From: Streptomyces aurantiogriseus
GTDB lineage: Bacteria; Actinomycetota; Actinomycetes; Streptomycetales; Streptomycetaceae
DNA: 64,000 nucleotides
Assembly: GCF_014649375.1 (NCBI RefSeq)
Contig: NZ_BMSX01000005.1
Location: 186,001-250,000, forward strand
Direction: 5' to 3'
Under the pieces are notes generated by a model. The model worked only from the letters and a program-made list of their open reading frames with translations, made no database searches and was not told where the DNA came from. The stretch's first letter is position 1. The number at the start of each line of letters is the position of its first letter. Positions 9,248-16,805 of the stretch are shown here, in pieces. The position numbers and the translations under genes were made by a program.

Positions 9248-9324
9248 GTAAGAGCGTCTATCGGACCGGACCGTGCCACGAAGGCACATCCCGCAAGTTG
9301 ATCACGACTCGATACGCGCCCTAG

Positions 9325-9600
9325 TAGGGCTTTCTCGTCGAGCAGGCGGAACCAGGTCTCGAAACCCGGCACCTGCGCACGGACACCGGGCGGCAGGGTG
9401 TGGACGGCGAGGTCGGTCGGGGTGGACCAGTTGTCCGGTCCGGCGTACTCGGCATACGACAGGATCCCGATGCCCACCTTCGGCTGCTGGTCGCCGTACC
9501 GCCTGCGCAGCCAGGTACCTCTCCAGGTTGGTGCCGGAGCCGGCCCATGCGTACCAGAACCCGCTCGGGTAGACGGAGGTGGTGCCCCCCGGCGTGCGTG
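9325..9600 (-). pseudogene. Frameshifted remnant of an unidentified gene, cut by the IS
   Basis: On the minus strand two protein-like pieces lie in different frames: YPSGFWYAWAGSGTNLERYL (about 9570-9510) and then YGDQQPKVGIGILSYAEYAG continuing to FETWFRLLDEKAL (about 9500-9325). They read as one protein with a frameshift near 9505. The second piece runs straight into the CTAG target site of the IS, so the gene lost its 3' part there. The family is not recognised. The aromatic-rich composition would suit a secreted or enzymatic domain. Confidence 0.5.
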
Positions 9601-9646
9601 GTCCCGAACAGGGATCTGTGCCTGCACTGCTGTCATGGCTGGCGCC

Positions 9647-10522
9647 TCAGCCGATGCGGGCTCCCGCGCCGCTGACACGGACGCGCGGGTCACCCGCGCG
9701 CAGCGTCACCGTGAGCTCGCCGGGGCGGCCCAGGTCCTCGCCCTGGTGCAGGGTGAGGACGGCGTCCTCGGGGACCAGGCCGAGCTCACGGGCGTACGCA
9801 CCGAACGCGGCGGCCGCGGCGCCGGTCGCCGGGTCCTCGACGACGCCGCCGACGGGGAACGGGTCACGGACATGGAAGACGGTGGCCGACTCCCGCCACA
9901 CCAACTGGACCGTGGTCAGGTCCAAGCGGTGCATCAGGGCTTCGAGGCGCGCGAAGTCGTACGCGAGGTCTGCGAGGCGAGCGCGGGTCGCCGCCGCGAG
10001 AACGAGATGGCGGGCGCCGGCGAACGCGATACGGGGCGGGAAGGCCGGATCGAGATCGGCGGCCGGCCAGCCGAGCGCGGCGCGCGCCTCCGCGAGGTCG
10101 GCGTCGGCGATCTCCTCGATGTGCGGCTCGACACTGGTGAGCGTGGCCCTGACCGTCCCGCCCTCCTCGGCCACCTCCACCGGCACGGTGCCGGCGCGCG
10201 TCGCGAACACCAGCTCCCCGGGGCCTATCCGCTCGGCGAGCGCGACGGCGGTCGCGACGGTGGCGTGCCCGCAGAACGGCACCTCGGCCTTGGGGCTGAA
10301 GTAACGGATGCTGTACGCCCGCCCCTCCGGGCCGCCGAGGCCCTCCGGGGGCGCGGTCAGGAACGCGGACTCCGAGTATCCGAGCTCGGCGGCGATGGCC
10401 AGCATGTCGCTGTCGTCCAGGGCGGTGGCGTCCAGAACGACGCCGGCGGGGTTTCCGCCGTCGGGGGCGCTGGAGAAGGCGGTGTAGCGCAGCACCTCGG
10501 GCCGCGAAGCATTCGTCGTCAT
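9647..10522 (-). CDS. PhzF family isomerase-like protein
   Basis: Member of the PhzF/diaminopimelate-epimerase fold family, which includes the phenazine enzyme PhzF and many isomerases of unknown substrate. Landmarks are GGNPAGVVLDA near the N-terminus, LGYSESAF (the catalytic glutamate in the SES motif), IRYFSPKAEVPFCGHATVA and VVEDPATGAAAAAFGAY near the C-terminus. The 291-residue length is typical. No phenazine genes are nearby, so a phenazine role is unlikely. It is transcribed alone. Confidence 0.93.
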   Translation of the reverse strand: MTTNASRPEVLRYTAFSSAPDGGNPAGVVLDATALDDSDMLAIAAELGYSESAFLTAPPEGLGGPEGRAYSIRYFSPKAEVPFCGHATVATAVALAERIGPGELVFATRAGTVPVEVAEEGGTVRATLTSVEPHIEEIADADLAEARAALGWPAADLDPAFPPRIAFAGARHLVLAAATRARLADLAYDFARLEALMHRLDLTTVQLVWRESATVFHVRDPFPVGGVVEDPATGAAAAAFGAYARELGLVPEDAVLTLHQGEDLGRPGELTVTLRAGDPRVRVSGAGARIG

Positions 10523-10710
10523 GATCGTGGCAACCCGAGGCAGGCCCGCAGCTATTCCTGGACGCGGGCGGAGGCGGAGACGGGCGCCCGCGGCGGGCCC
10601 ACGGGGCGGAGCCGCACATCGACGACCGAGATTGAGTCAGGGGTCCGGCTGGGGCCGGTTGATACCGCTTCTGGTCCTGTGCACCCCGGCCCAGAGCTTG
10701 GCCCACGGTG

Positions 10711-11106
10711 CTACAGAGCAATCAGACCGGCTGTCGTCTCCTTGAAGCCGCAGGCATCGAAATAGAACGAACGCAGGTGCTCCTCGAAGTCGACGTGGAG
10801 CCATGCGCACTTCGCGGCACGAGCTTCGTGAGCCGCGGTTGCGACCAGCGCGGCGCCAATGCCTCTCGCCCGGCGATGCTGGGCGACCACCGTGTCCAGG
10901 AGGAAGGCGTGAACTCCGCCGTCCCAGGCGACGTTGACGAAGCCGATCAGCGAGCCGTCCTCCCAGGCACAGACCCAGCCGAGACTGTGGCGCTCAAGTC
11001 GTTCTCGCCAGTCGGTCTGAGCGACCAGGTGGCCGAAGCCGTCAGCGTGCAGGGCGTTGAGGGCGGCGTTGTCGACGTCGCCCCGCCACTCGTACTTGAT
11101 CGTCAC
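10711..11106 (-). CDS. GNAT family N-acetyltransferase
   Basis: Acetyl-CoA-dependent acyltransferase of about 131 aa. The core shows the central strand (LIGFVNVAWDGGVHAFLLDTVV), the acetyl-CoA loop in the form QHRRARGIGAALV and the C-terminal strand with FYFDACGFKETTAGLIAL. GTG at 11106 (VTIKYEWRGDVDN) is taken as the start because the domain begins there; the ribosome site is poor (GAGGA abuts it). The last nine codons recur, diverged, at 63105-63150. The substrate is unknown. Confidence 0.87.
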   Translation of the reverse strand: MTIKYEWRGDVDNAALNALHADGFGHLVAQTDWRERLERHSLGWVCAWEDGSLIGFVNVAWDGGVHAFLLDTVVAQHRRARGIGAALVATAAHEARAAKCAWLHVDFEEHLRSFYFDACGFKETTAGLIAL

Positions 11107-11447
11107 TCCTCGATCGTCGTCACGACGGTGCCGGCCGCCTCTGGCGGCTACGGCGGCGGGAAGCAGGTGCCGGGCCGCGTACGGCACATCGTGGCCATGA
11201 GCTCGACCGGAAGGTCGGCCCTCGGGCAGTCGCCGGCTTCTTCCGAGAGCCCTTCGGGCGTCACGACACACCGCTGCCGCCCACCGTGCCGGCGTCCGGC
11301 AACCAGGTCCCGTCTCTTCGGCCGGCGCCGTATCCGGTGCTGCCGGTCCGCCGACGTTGGCCGATTCCCCCCGGGCGGTGGGGCTCCTGGGATAAGATCA
11401 CGGCGGCTGTTGATCGTCGCGGTCACCGTCATACCGAAGAGGGAGCC

Positions 11448-13466
11448 ATGTGGCGAACACTGGCCAGCGCGGTGGCCGGTTTGCTCGTGCTGTTCGTCGG
11501 CAGTCTTGCCTTCAACGCGGCGTCCGGCCAGAGCCGCTGGCCCGGGCCGCTCGACTTTGTGCGCGTCCACCCGTGGGTGGTGCTCCTCATCCTGATACCC
11601 ATGTCGCTCATCGGGCTCTGGCAGGCGCCGCGCCGCGACCACGCGCAGGCCCCGCTCGCGCCCATGGCGTACCGGCTGCCGCCACGCAACACCAACTTCA
11701 CCGGCCGCGACGCCACACTGCGGGAGGTGCGGCAGCGCCTCACCTCGGTGAACGACGCCGCGAGGCTGGTCGTGCACGGGCTGGGTGGCGTCGGCAAGAC
11801 CCAGCTCGCGGTCGAGTACGCCTACCGCTACCTGTCGAAGTACCGGTTCGTCGCGTTCGTGGACGCCGAGAACCCGGACCTGGTGGCGTCGCAGTTCGTA
11901 TCGCTGGCCAGGGAGCTGGGGCTGACCGAGGTGAGCTCCGACCAGGTCATCCCACGGGTGTACGGCAAGCTGCGGGACCGCAGGCCCTGGCTGATCATCT
12001 TCGACAACGGGGAGAAACCGGGCCCGCTCACGCACGCGCTGCCGTCGGGTGGCCTGGCGGGCAACGGCCATGTCATCGTCACGACCAGGGTGAGTAACTG
12101 GTCGGGCAGCGCCGGCGTCATCGACCTGGATGTGTTCACCAGGCGAGAGTCGGTGGAGCTGCTGGTCCGGCGGGTGCCCGGCATGACCGCGGCGGTGGCG
12201 GACCGGATCGCCGAGCAACTGGGGGACCTGCCGCTGGGGTTGGAGCAGGCGGCCGGGTACATGGCGTACAACCACACGGCCCCCGAGGAGTACCTGGCTC
12301 TGCTGACGTCGCGACTGGAGGACATGATCGCGCAGGGCGAGCTGACCGACCGGCCGATGGTGGTGGTCGCGACCCTGTGGCAGCTCAGTGTGCGAAGGCT
12401 GGAGACAGAACAGCCCCAGGCGGTACGGCTGCTGAAGCTCTGTTCCCTTCTGGCGCCGGAGCCGATCCCGCTGGACCTGTTCACCGGCAGCCCCGACACG
12501 CTGAACGTAGCCGCAGCCGACCCGCTGGCGTGGGACACGACGGTCGGCGCCCTGGCCGGTCTGGGTCTCGCAAGGCGCGGGGAGGCGTCCCTGGTACTGC
12601 ACCGGCTGGTCCAGGCCGCCACCCGGGCCTCGCTGCCGGACGAGGCGCGCGCCGACACTCGGGTCCAGCTGTGTCGTGCGCTGCTCACGGCCGTGCCGCA
12701 CGACATCCACGGTGACCCGGATGCGCGGCCACGGTGGGAGAAGCTGCTCCCGCACGTGATCGCGGTGACCAAGGACGACCCACCGGCCGAGTGCGCTGCA
12801 GAGACGGCAGTGCTGCTGAGGCTGGCGTCGACGTTCCTCCTCCAGATCGGGGATTTCTCGGTGGCGCTGTCCCTGTGTGAACGTGCCCTTGCGATTGACG
12901 AGTCGCTCGAGGGCCGGGATGCGGAGATCGGCTTCGACCTGATCACCCTGGCGCACATCCACCGGGACCTCGACACGCCGGAGAGGGCACGCCCGCTGGC
13001 GGAACGCGCGCTGCGCCTGCACGAGTCCTGCCTGCCGGCGGACAGTCCCGCCATCGCGACGGATCTGGCCACGCTGGCGCGGACACTGTGCCTTCTCGGT
13101 GAACACAGGGCGGCGCAGCCACTGGCCGAGCGGGCGGTACAGATCGACGAGGTGGCGTACGGACCGGACGACCCGTACGTGAGCTTCGACCTGATAGCAC
13201 TGGCGAACGTTCACGTCGAGCTCGGCGATCACGCCACGGCCGTGCCACTGATCTCGCGTGCGCTGCGGATCCGCGAAGCCCATTACGCGCCGGACCACCT
13301 GTACATCGGGTACGTCCTGCTGCTCAAGGCCCAAGTCCTGCACACGTTGAACGACCCGACCGCAGCGGACCTCGCGCGCCGGGGTGCACAGATCATGCAC
13401 ACCCAGCTGGGCGAGACCCACCCCAAAACCGAGGAAGCATTCGCCCTCGTCAACCGCCTACGCTGA
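11448..13466 (+). CDS. Membrane-anchored STAND (NB-ARC) NTPase with TPR repeats, 672 aa
   Basis: Signal-transduction ATPase of the STAND class. Two hydrophobic helices at residues 7-24 and 42-59 anchor it in the membrane, which most bacterial NB-ARC proteins lack. The NTPase follows: Walker A GLGGVGKT (111-118), Walker B PWLIIFDNGE (~182), sensor HVIVTTR, and the GxP motif LGDLPLGLEQAAGYM. The C-terminal ~260 residues are tetratricopeptide repeats (e.g. ALSLCERALAID, RPLAERALRLHE, QPLAERAVQID). ATG at 11448 has AGAGGGAG upstream. It stands alone. Relatives act in regulation or in phage defence; no effector domain is fused here. Confidence 0.9.
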   Translation: MWRTLASAVAGLLVLFVGSLAFNAASGQSRWPGPLDFVRVHPWVVLLILIPMSLIGLWQAPRRDHAQAPLAPMAYRLPPRNTNFTGRDATLREVRQRLTSVNDAARLVVHGLGGVGKTQLAVEYAYRYLSKYRFVAFVDAENPDLVASQFVSLARELGLTEVSSDQVIPRVYGKLRDRRPWLIIFDNGEKPGPLTHALPSGGLAGNGHVIVTTRVSNWSGSAGVIDLDVFTRRESVELLVRRVPGMTAAVADRIAEQLGDLPLGLEQAAGYMAYNHTAPEEYLALLTSRLEDMIAQGELTDRPMVVVATLWQLSVRRLETEQPQAVRLLKLCSLLAPEPIPLDLFTGSPDTLNVAAADPLAWDTTVGALAGLGLARRGEASLVLHRLVQAATRASLPDEARADTRVQLCRALLTAVPHDIHGDPDARPRWEKLLPHVIAVTKDDPPAECAAETAVLLRLASTFLLQIGDFSVALSLCERALAIDESLEGRDAEIGFDLITLAHIHRDLDTPERARPLAERALRLHESCLPADSPAIATDLATLARTLCLLGEHRAAQPLAERAVQIDEVAYGPDDPYVSFDLIALANVHVELGDHATAVPLISRALRIREAHYAPDHLYIGYVLLLKAQVLHTLNDPTAADLARRGAQIMHTQLGETHPKTEEAFALVNRLR

Positions 13467-13482
13467 CAACGCCATCACAGAC

Positions 13483-13590
13483 CGTGTCCCACATGATCTG
13501 ATCGGTTCTCTGCTGCGGCGGGATCAGTGGCGGTGGGGCGAGTGTTGTCTGCGATGTCTGATGCTGGACGGCCGGCGCAAGTCGATGCCC
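13483..13590 (+). pseudogene. N-terminal relic of an IS701-like transposase
   Basis: Just after the STAND gene stop, one frame reads VPHDLIGSLLRRDQWRWGEC, then LRCLMLDGRRKSM. This resembles the conserved opening of IS701-type transposases (LPRRDQRRWGE...YLRGLLLDGRRKS). The similarity ends by 13590 and no catalytic part follows. The rest of the 13467-13957 gap shows no gene. It is a decayed fragment, identified by motif recall only. Confidence 0.5.
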
Positions 13591-13957
13591 TCGGACCGTC
13601 CGGCGGCCAGCGCCGCCGGACACCGGGGCGCCGCCGGGCCACCCCCGTCATGGGCCCGGCGGCGCCCCGCCCGGCTCCTCTCCATGCTCGGAAATCCGCC
13701 CATGCTCAACTTGGCCCACCCGCTTCGCAATTCGTGCCGCAAGGCCCCCAACCACCGCCAAGTCGTCAGCGGCAGCGCACCCCCTGCCACCGGCACCGCA
13801 CTCGCCGTGGACACGGACGGCAACGCGGTCGGCAGCGTTCCCGCAGGCTGCGCGGAAGGGGCCGTTTACGCGGCGCACCTTCAACTGCCTCTCCCCACGC
13901 ACGACCGCTGCGGCAGCGACCGCCGTAGCGGCATCCGAAGGAGAAAGGACCACAGTC

Positions 13958-14503
13958 ATGTCAGCAACGAGCAGCAACGGGGACCGCCGATCCGTACTAC
14001 GAGCCTCCGCCGCCCTCTCAACACCGGCTGCGCTGGCCGGATCGGCCATCAACGGCGGCACCGCCTACGCCGACGAGCTTGGCAATGCAGGGTCTCCCCC
14101 CACCACGGGGAAGCTGCCGAAGGCGCCGACCGCCAAGGGGCCGGCCGAGCGGCTCACCGGTGACGTGTGGCTCGATACCCTCACGGCCGGCGAGGAGCCG
14201 TCCGGAATCCTCGTGGCCGAGGTGCGCTTCGCACCCTGCTCCCGCCCCGCCTGGCACCGCCATGCCTACGGACAGACCCTGCATGTCACCGAGGGCGTCG
14301 GGCTGGTTCGCGCACGTGGCGGCAAGCTCATCGTGATGCGCGCCGGCGACACCGTCTACACGCCGCCGGGCGAGTGGCACTTCCACGGCGCCGCCCGCGA
14401 GCACTTCATGACCCACCTCGCGATGGTGTCGACCGGCGGTGATCCCAGAAACGGGACCGAGTGGGGCGACCACGTCACCGACGAGGACTACGACGGCAGG
14501 TAG
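13958..14503 (+). CDS. Cupin-domain protein with an N-terminal export signal
   Basis: A 181-aa protein. Residues 1-40 (NGDRRSVLRASAALSTPAALAG) resemble a Tat-like signal (RRSVLR) followed by a hydrophobic stretch and TAYADE. The mature part is a single cupin with the metal-site motifs PAWHRHAYGQTLHVTEG and PPGEWHFHGAA; histidines are present in both, so metal binding is likely. Similar small cupins act in quinone or peroxide chemistry, but the substrate is unknown. The start has GAGAAAGGA upstream. Confidence 0.88.
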   Translation: MSATSSNGDRRSVLRASAALSTPAALAGSAINGGTAYADELGNAGSPPTTGKLPKAPTAKGPAERLTGDVWLDTLTAGEEPSGILVAEVRFAPCSRPAWHRHAYGQTLHVTEGVGLVRARGGKLIVMRAGDTVYTPPGEWHFHGAAREHFMTHLAMVSTGGDPRNGTEWGDHVTDEDYDGR

Positions 14504-14744
14504 GGACCGCCTTCACCCTCGGTCGCCAGGCGCCTCGCCCTCCGCGCCGATGTGCTGTCGCAGAGAACACCTCACGGACTCTGATCAGGTCGGGGCTGTA
14601 GCCGCCCCGCACCGTGACCTCCACCCGCTGCACCCCGCCCTCGACCCGGGCGGCGCCGGCCCGGCGCGGCCCGAAGAAGAACCAGCCCAGCCCGGCGACC
14701 AACAGCACGGCGGCCAGGACCACCACGACATCGAGGGCACCCAT
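14475..14744 (-). pseudogene. Truncated cupredoxin-domain protein
   Basis: The N-terminus reads as a membrane helix (MGALDVVVVLAAVLLVAGLGWFFFG) followed by RVEVTVRGGYSPDLIRVRE. This matches the beginning of the plastocyanin-like proteins that Streptomyces carries beside copper genes. In intact members the copper-binding part follows (a Cys/His/Met cluster); here the frame diverges near 14576 into an arginine-rich tail with no ligand motif. The 3' part was lost, probably when the cupin-side junction formed. It is divergent from two copper-island type small genes. Confidence 0.65.
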
Positions 14745-14957
14745 GAGCTGCCCGCCTCCCTTGGAAGGTCACTCTCCAGCCTGCGCCCGGGTACCCCCGC
14801 CGGGTAGGGGCTGAACGGCCCACAGGTCCCTGGACCGTCCGGCCCAAGAGCGCCACTCATACAGGGGAACAATGGAGGTGAGGGCAGCAGCCCGCTCCGG
14901 AGGACGGGCTCCGCGCCCGTACCAGTCGCCGAAACAAGCCGAAGCAGGTGAGTGGCG

Positions 14958-15221
14958 ATGATGTTCTGGTACGACCACGATGTCAGCGGCTGGGGCTGGT
15001 TCGGGATGTCGGTCGGCATGGTCCTGTTCTGGGCGCTGATCATCACAGCTCTTGTCCTGGTCTTCCGTGCCGCCAACCAGCCCCACGAACACACCCACAC
15101 CCCCGCCGCACCCACACCTGAGCAAATCCTCGGCGAGCGGTTCGCGCGCGGGGAGATCGACGAAGAGGAGTACCAGCGCCGACTGAAGGTCCTGCACGCC
15201 GGCCCTCTCAGCAAATCCTGA
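14958..15221 (+). CDS. SHOCT-domain small membrane protein
   Basis: About 87 aa: one membrane helix (GMSVGMVLFWALIITALVLVFRAAN), a His/Pro-rich linker, then a C-terminal SHOCT domain (EQILGERFARGEIDEEEYQRRLKVL). SHOCT proteins of this size are regular companions of copper and heavy-metal genes in actinobacteria. AGGTGA lies six bases before the ATG at 14958; a GTG at 14952 is the alternative. It is followed at 48 bases by a DUF2933 gene, likely in the same operon. Confidence 0.85.
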   Translation: MMFWYDHDVSGWGWFGMSVGMVLFWALIITALVLVFRAANQPHEHTHTPAAPTPEQILGERFARGEIDEEEYQRRLKVLHAGPLSKS

Positions 15222-15268
15222 ACACGGCCGCACTCCCTGTGGCCTTGGCCCTCCGCTGAAGGAGGCCC

Positions 15269-15529
15269 ATGATGAACGACAAGCGCAACTACGGCATGTA
15301 CGCCCTCGCCGCCGCGATCGTCGTGGTCGGCACCCTGATCGTCGGCGCGTCGCTGGAAAGCCTGGTCTGGCCCGCCCTGGTCGCGGCCTGCCCACTGATG
15401 ATGTTCTTCATGATGCGCAGCGTGCACGGCCAGGACATGCACGGCGGACACGATCAGCACCGCGACGACCGGGACGAGGGCCCGCTGCGCAAGCACGACC
15501 ACCACACCGGGCCCGGGCGGCGGCCCTGA
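15269..15529 (+). CDS. DUF2933 small membrane protein
   Basis: 86 aa with two closely spaced hydrophobic helices (YALAAAIVVVGTLIVGASL, LVWPALVAACPLMMFFMMR) and a His/Asp-rich cytoplasmic or exposed tail (HGGHDQHRDDRD, KHDHHTGPG) likely to bind metal. This is the DUF2933 pattern, found next to copper-transport genes. GGAGG precedes the first of two ATG codons. Together with the SHOCT gene and the broken cupredoxin it marks the relic of a copper-handling cluster whose P-type ATPase is absent. Confidence 0.8.
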   Translation: MMNDKRNYGMYALAAAIVVVGTLIVGASLESLVWPALVAACPLMMFFMMRSVHGQDMHGGHDQHRDDRDEGPLRKHDHHTGPGRRP

Positions 15530-15560
15530 CCGCCCCGCTCTCGGGGAGGGGGTGAGTGCC

Positions 15561-15755
15561 ATGGCCGCCGTGATCGCATCGGTGGCCGGGGCACTGATCC
15601 TGGCGGGCATCGTCCACGACACCGCCCGCCTGATCACCACCACCGAGCCGCGCCGCCCGCCGCTGGCCCGCCTACGCGGACGCCGCGCGCCGCGACGGCT
15701 TCCTCCTCATCCGCCGCAGCAGCCCCGGCCTCTGCGGCGACCGCCCCAGGCGTAG
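15561..15755 (+). pseudogene. Small membrane-protein gene, probably frameshifted
   Basis: The frame opens with a plausible helix (MAAVIASVAGALILAGIVHDTARLITTTEPR) and then turns into a Pro/Arg-rich tail. In a neighbouring frame the same DNA reads RRWPAYADAARRDGFLLIRR and SSPGLCGDRPRR, which looks far more protein-like. A frameshift near 15655 would join the two halves. It follows the DUF2933 gene by about 30 bases with GGGAGGGGG upstream. A short tandem repeat of GTAGTGCTCCAGGC lies at its end. The family is unknown. Confidence 0.45.
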
Positions 15756-15780
15756 TGCTCCAGGCGTAGTGCTCCAGGCG

Positions 15781-16605
15781 TCAGGTATCGCCGACCGAGC
15801 ACACGCGTACGCAGACTTGCCCGCCCACACATGATGTCGCCTCCTGGTCCGGCGGGCCCTGCTCGGCGCTCCTGCCCTCTACGGCCGGCGGGGTTGCGGA
15901 CGCCGGGAGCTGGGCCTTCATCCGGGCCAGCTCCTTGTCCACGTCCTGGTCCGCGGTGACGCGCTCGAGTTCGGCCTGGATGTCGTCGCGGCCGGCGGGG
16001 AGGGTGGCGTCCTCCAGGACACCGGAGGCGAGCAGTTCGTCCAGTGCTCCGGCGCGGGCCTGCAGCTGTTCGGTCCTGTCCTCGGCACGCTGCATGGCAA
16101 GGCCGACATCGCCCAGCTCCTCGCCGATGCCGGTGACGGCCTCGGTGATGCGGGTCTGGGCTTCGGCGGCGGTGTAGCGGGCCTTGATGGCCTCCTTGCT
16201 GGTACGGAAAGTGTCCACCTTCGCCTGCAGGCGCTGTGCGGCGAGGGTGAGTTTCTCCTCCTCGGCCTGCAGCGAAGCGTGCTGGGTCTGAAGGTCCGTG
16301 ACCTGGGAGGCCACGGCGGTGCGCCGACTCAGGGCTTCGCGGGCGAGGTCCTCTCGTCCGGCGGCGAGTGCCTTCTGGGCCTGTCCTTCCAGCTTGCCGC
16401 CGGACTGCTGCAGCTGGTTGATCTGTACCTCGACGCGTTTGCGGCTGGTGGCCACGTCCGCCACACCGCGTCGAACCTTCTGCAGCATTTCCTGCTGCTG
16501 GGTATAGGAGTAGTCCAGTACCTCGCGCGGGTCTTCAGCCCGGTCCAGGGCTTTGTTCGCCTTGGTCCGGAACAGGGTGGCCATGCGGTGGGCGATGCTG
16601 GTCAT
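15781..16605 (-). CDS. pspA: PspA/IM30 family envelope-stress protein
   Basis: Peripheral membrane protein of 274 aa that assembles into scaffolds to maintain membrane integrity under stress. The amphipathic N-terminal helix (MTSIAHRMATLFRTKANKAL) is followed by a long coiled coil rich in Glu, Lys and Gln (QQEMLQKVRRG, KVDTFRTSKEAIKARY, VGLAMQRAEDRTEQLQAR). The ATG at 16605 has a perfect AGGAGG. The Cys-containing C-terminal tail (SCVGGQVCVRVCS) is unusual for the family. It is divergent from the formate dehydrogenase operon. Confidence 0.92.
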   Translation of the reverse strand: MTSIAHRMATLFRTKANKALDRAEDPREVLDYSYTQQQEMLQKVRRGVADVATSRKRVEVQINQLQQSGGKLEGQAQKALAAGREDLAREALSRRTAVASQVTDLQTQHASLQAEEEKLTLAAQRLQAKVDTFRTSKEAIKARYTAAEAQTRITEAVTGIGEELGDVGLAMQRAEDRTEQLQARAGALDELLASGVLEDATLPAGRDDIQAELERVTADQDVDKELARMKAQLPASATPPAVEGRSAEQGPPDQEATSCVGGQVCVRVCSVGDT

Positions 16606-16805
16606 AGCGGCCTGCCTCCTCTCGATCGGTGAGGAATCAGCCGGTCCATGCCACATCTGCGGGACACTTCCAGGCTCCAGCGGGGTGGTCCGGGCCGCAA
16701 CCTCGGTCCTGGCGTCCCAGCTCTGGTCAGCAGGTGCTCGATGCCGATTCCGGCCCGGCCGGTCCCCCAGCTGCGGTCTCGTGCGCCTTCCTCCACGATG
16801 AATGC

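Larger units (their letters stand above)
8229..9320 (-). mobile_element. Complete IS5-family insertion sequence (~1.09 kb)
   Basis: The termini are imperfect inverted repeats: left GGGCATATCGAGTCTTGATC (8229-8248), right, read on the minus strand from 9320, GGCGCGTATCGAGTCGTGAT. Both sides are flanked by CTAG (8225-8228 and 9321-9324), a likely 4-bp target duplication. The element encodes a DDE transposase in two overlapping frames on the minus strand. All three catalytic positions are visible (VSIDSTTAR, GDKAYSS, YKERNTVER), so it may still be active. A truncated copy of its left end lies at 3683-3801. Confidence 0.87.

Noticed and set aside
11148..13421. A 757-codon minus-strand frame opposite the STAND gene
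   Set aside because: Composition is that of an antisense frame; the plus strand has clear NTPase and TPR motifs.
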